Below are positions 62,260-64,000 of a DNA stretch of 64,000 nucleotides, in pieces. Every line of letters begins with the position of its first letter. Within the stretch, counting starts at the first letter, position 1. This DNA is from VXNE01 sp965200505. Lineage in GTDB: Bacteria; Pseudomonadota; Gammaproteobacteria; Pseudomonadales; Azotimanducaceae. The notes beneath the pieces were generated by a model that saw nothing but the letters and a program-made list of their open reading frames with translations, was not told the DNA's origin and made no database searches. The DNA lies in contig OZ241343.1 in the NCBI GenBank assembly GCA_965200505.1, positions 3,100,001 to 3,164,000 on the forward strand, written 5' to 3'. A program made the translations under genes and the position numbers.

Positions 62260-63678
62260 ATGAAAAACCACCGTCAGGGCGGCCCGCGCCGCGTGACCTC
62301 ACTCGCCATGGCCGCCATCGCGCTGGTCATCGGCCTTTTCGCGGCGCGCGCCAACGCGGCCGTCGCCCAAGAGACGGGCTTCGTGCTCAACACGTTCTCG
62401 TTTCTCATCTGGGGCGCGTTGGTGATGTGGATGTGCGCCGGCTTCACCATGCTGGAAGCCGGCTCCGTTCGCACCAAGAACGCCTCCGTCATCTGCCTGA
62501 AGAACATCGGCCTGTACTCCATCGCCGGTCTCGCCTACTACGTCATCGGCTACAACCTGATGTACGTGGACGTGGGCAGCGTGCTCGGCACCTTCAGCCT
62601 GTTCTACGGTTCGACGCCGGACGAAATCGCGCTCCTGAATGCGGACGAGGCCGATGCGGCGGCCGCCGCGGCGAAGGTGGTGGCGGGCGGCAGCTACGCC
62701 ACCATGTCCGATTGGTTCTTCCAGATGGTGTTCGTCGCCACCACGGCGTCCATCGTCTCCGGCGCGTTGGCGGAACGGGTGCGCCTCTGGTCCTTCTTCG
62801 CCTTCATCGTGGTGCTCACCGGCATCATTTACCCCGTCATCGGGGCGTGGACCTGGGGTGGCGGCTGGCTGAGCCAGATGGGCTTCCAGGACTTCGCCGG
62901 CTCCACCATCGTCCACTCCACCGGCGGCTGGGCGGCGTTGGCGGGCGCCTTGGTGGTCGGGGCGCGGCTGGGCAAGTTCCGCAAGGACGGCTCGGTGAAG
63001 AGCACACCGCCCTCCAACGTGCCGGCGGTGACGCTCGGCGTCTTCATCCTCTGGCTCGGTTGGTTCGGCTTCAACGGCGGCTCGCAATTGGCCTTGGCCG
63101 GGGCGCTGGACGCCGTGGCCATGAGCAACGTGCTCGTCAACACCAACTTGGCCGCCGGGGCCGGCGTCATGGCCGCCATGAGCGTATCGCGGCCGCTCTT
63201 GGGCCGCGTTGACCTTTTGGTGGTGCTGAACGGCGCCATCGCCGGGCTGGTGTCCATCACCGCCGGCCCAGACGTCGTGGACCACTACTGGGCCATCCTG
63301 ATCGGCGCGGTGGGCGGCGTCGTCTGCACCGCCGGCATCAAGCTCTTGGAGACCATCAAGCTGGACGACGTGGTGGGCGCCATTCCCGCGCACCTCTTCG
63401 CCGGCATTTGGGGCACGTTGGCGGTCTGCATCGCCTCCGGTGGAGCCTTCCTCACCCAGCTCATTGGCGTGTTGGCCATCGGCGCGTTCGTCTTCTCGAT
63501 CTCGTGGCTGGTTTGGCGCGGCATCGACCTAGTGCTGGGCGCCCGCATCACCCGCACCGCGGAGGAGATGGGCCAAGACGTCTCGGAACTCGGCATCGAG
63601 GCGTACCCGGAGTTCGTGGTGGTGCCGGATCAAGACGACATCGACGAGCTCCGCGCCATGGTGGACGAGCAGAGCTGA
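62260..63678 (+). CDS. amt: Ammonium transporter (Amt family)
   Basis: A 472-residue inner-membrane channel. The first 35 residues contain a cleavable-looking signal (AMAAIALVIGLFAARANAAVA). Eleven hydrophobic segments follow, with the family sequences MCAGFTMLEAGSVRTKNA, FAGSTIVHSTGGWAALAGAL and HLFAGIWGTLAV (the two pore histidines are expected in the last two regions). ATG 62260 is fixed by a strong AGGGGAGGGA ribosome site at 62248-62257. No glnK gene is adjacent. It brings ammonium into the cell for assimilation. Confidence 0.93.
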   Translation: MKNHRQGGPRRVTSLAMAAIALVIGLFAARANAAVAQETGFVLNTFSFLIWGALVMWMCAGFTMLEAGSVRTKNASVICLKNIGLYSIAGLAYYVIGYNLMYVDVGSVLGTFSLFYGSTPDEIALLNADEADAAAAAAKVVAGGSYATMSDWFFQMVFVATTASIVSGALAERVRLWSFFAFIVVLTGIIYPVIGAWTWGGGWLSQMGFQDFAGSTIVHSTGGWAALAGALVVGARLGKFRKDGSVKSTPPSNVPAVTLGVFILWLGWFGFNGGSQLALAGALDAVAMSNVLVNTNLAAGAGVMAAMSVSRPLLGRVDLLVVLNGAIAGLVSITAGPDVVDHYWAILIGAVGGVVCTAGIKLLETIKLDDVVGAIPAHLFAGIWGTLAVCIASGGAFLTQLIGVLAIGAFVFSISWLVWRGIDLVLGARITRTAEEMGQDVSELGIEAYPEFVVVPDQDDIDELRAMVDEQS

Positions 63679-63694
63679 GCGCCGCGGCAACGGC

Positions 63695-63716
63695 CGGCAC
63701 CCCGTTTGGGGTGCCG
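63695..63716. terminator. GC-rich hairpin between convergent genes
   Basis: CGGCACCCC (63695-63703) and GGGGTGCCG (63708-63716) pair perfectly over nine bases around a GTTT loop. It lies 17 bases after the amt stop and before the convergent ABC exporter gene, so it could stop transcription from both sides. There is no T-run. Confidence 0.5.
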
Positions 63717-63763
63717 CGCCGTGGCCACCGCGCATCTGCTGCGTGAAACCCGGCCGGCGCCGC

Positions 63764-64000
63764 TCAGCCGTCGGTCGGGTGCTGGTCCTGAAACTGCAGC
63801 TCGTGCAGTGTGTGGTATAGCCCCTTCGCAGCCAGCAGTTCCTCGTGTGAGCCCACTTCCACGATGCGGCCGCCATCGAGCACCACCACGCGGTCCGCTT
63901 CTTGAATGGTCTGCAGGCGATGAGCGATGATGATGGAGGTGCGTCCGGCCGCGAGCTTGCGCATCGCGTCTTGGATCAGGAGCTCCGTTTCCGTGTCGAT
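63764..64000 (-). CDS. ABC exporter ATP-binding domain, C-terminal part (cut by window edge)
   Basis: The last 78 residues of a gene that continues beyond the window. They hold the end of an ABC nucleotide-binding domain: IDTETELLIQDAMRKL, the H-loop IIIAHRL and VVVLDGGRIVEVGSHEEL, then a short tail. This is the pattern of fused permease-ATPase exporters such as MsbA-like proteins. Walker A and the membrane part are off the edge. Confidence 0.88.
   Translation of the reverse strand: MDTETELLIQDAMRKLAAGRTSIIIAHRLQTIQEADRVVVLDGGRIVEVGSHEELLAAKGLYHTLHELQFQDQHPTDG

Overview
The window is a gene-dense, visibly GC-rich stretch of a bacterial chromosome. No gap between genes exceeds about 270 bases. 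The gene set (class III CoA-transferases, a crotonase of PaaG type, a luciferase-like monooxygenase, two phytanoyl-CoA dioxygenase-like proteins, an SseA-type sulfurtransferase, Ku/LigD, Anbu, Amt) fits a high-GC member of the Pseudomonadota, perhaps an uncultured marine or host-associated lineage. That placement is inference: there is no rRNA or other strong taxonomic marker. I saw no tRNA, CRISPR array, integrase, transposase or phage structural gene.

Layout. 0-4.8 kb: Nudix hydrolase, secreted LamG-like protein, sulfurtransferase/aminotransferase pair, APH-like kinase. 4.8-7.6 kb: McrB/McrC restriction pair with lower GC. 7.8-16 kb: MerR-type regulator, FG-GAP/VCBS secreted protein, acyl-CoA synthetase, second APH-like kinase, two overlapping CaiB/BaiF CoA-transferases, SnoaL-like protein. 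16.2-21.3 kb: tightly packed cassette of a cytosine-5 DNA methyltransferase, a protein with two GHKL ATPase domains, a receiver-like protein and an unknown protein. 21.4-24.7 kb: crotonase, SDR, VOC protein, LLM flavin enzyme. 24.7-26.2 kb: remnant of a type III-like DNA methyltransferase, then a small membrane protein and a PLD-like membrane protein under a good sigma70-type promoter. 26.3-34 kb: deacetylase, unknown protein, MFS transporter, alpha-E protein and circularly permuted ATP-grasp on the minus strand, divergent from Anbu protease and M32 carboxypeptidase. 34-40.5 kb: two DUF6491-like proteins, LigD opposite Ku, MerR-TPR protein, PhyH-like dioxygenase.

40.6-52 kb is one long minus-strand array: two near-identical tandem type ISP-like restriction-methyltransferases, a second ATP-grasp/alpha-E pair, a transglutaminase and a UMF1-type MFS. 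The neighbours are linked by very short gaps or 4-base start/stop overlaps. 52-57.2 kb is a signalling operon: receiver-PP2C phosphatase, RsbW-like kinase, periplasmic binding protein and sensor histidine kinase. 57.2-59.2 kb holds an ABC/AAA ATPase coupled to a TOPRIM-like DUF4276 protein, then a VapB-like antitoxin whose toxin appears degraded. 59.4-64 kb: PhyH protein, amidohydrolase, membrane protein, ammonium transporter, and the C-terminal end of an ABC exporter cut by the window edge.

Two themes stand out. First, at least four defence-like loci (McrBC; the methyltransferase/GHKL/receiver cassette; the duplicated ISP enzymes; the ATPase/TOPRIM pair) are scattered among metabolic genes. 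Second, there are two separate ATP-grasp/alpha-E modules, one paired with Anbu and a deacetylase, the other with a transglutaminase and coupled to the restriction enzymes. The least familiar unit is the 16.2-21.3 kb cassette, which joins DNA methylation to what looks like a histidine-kinase/receiver relay.
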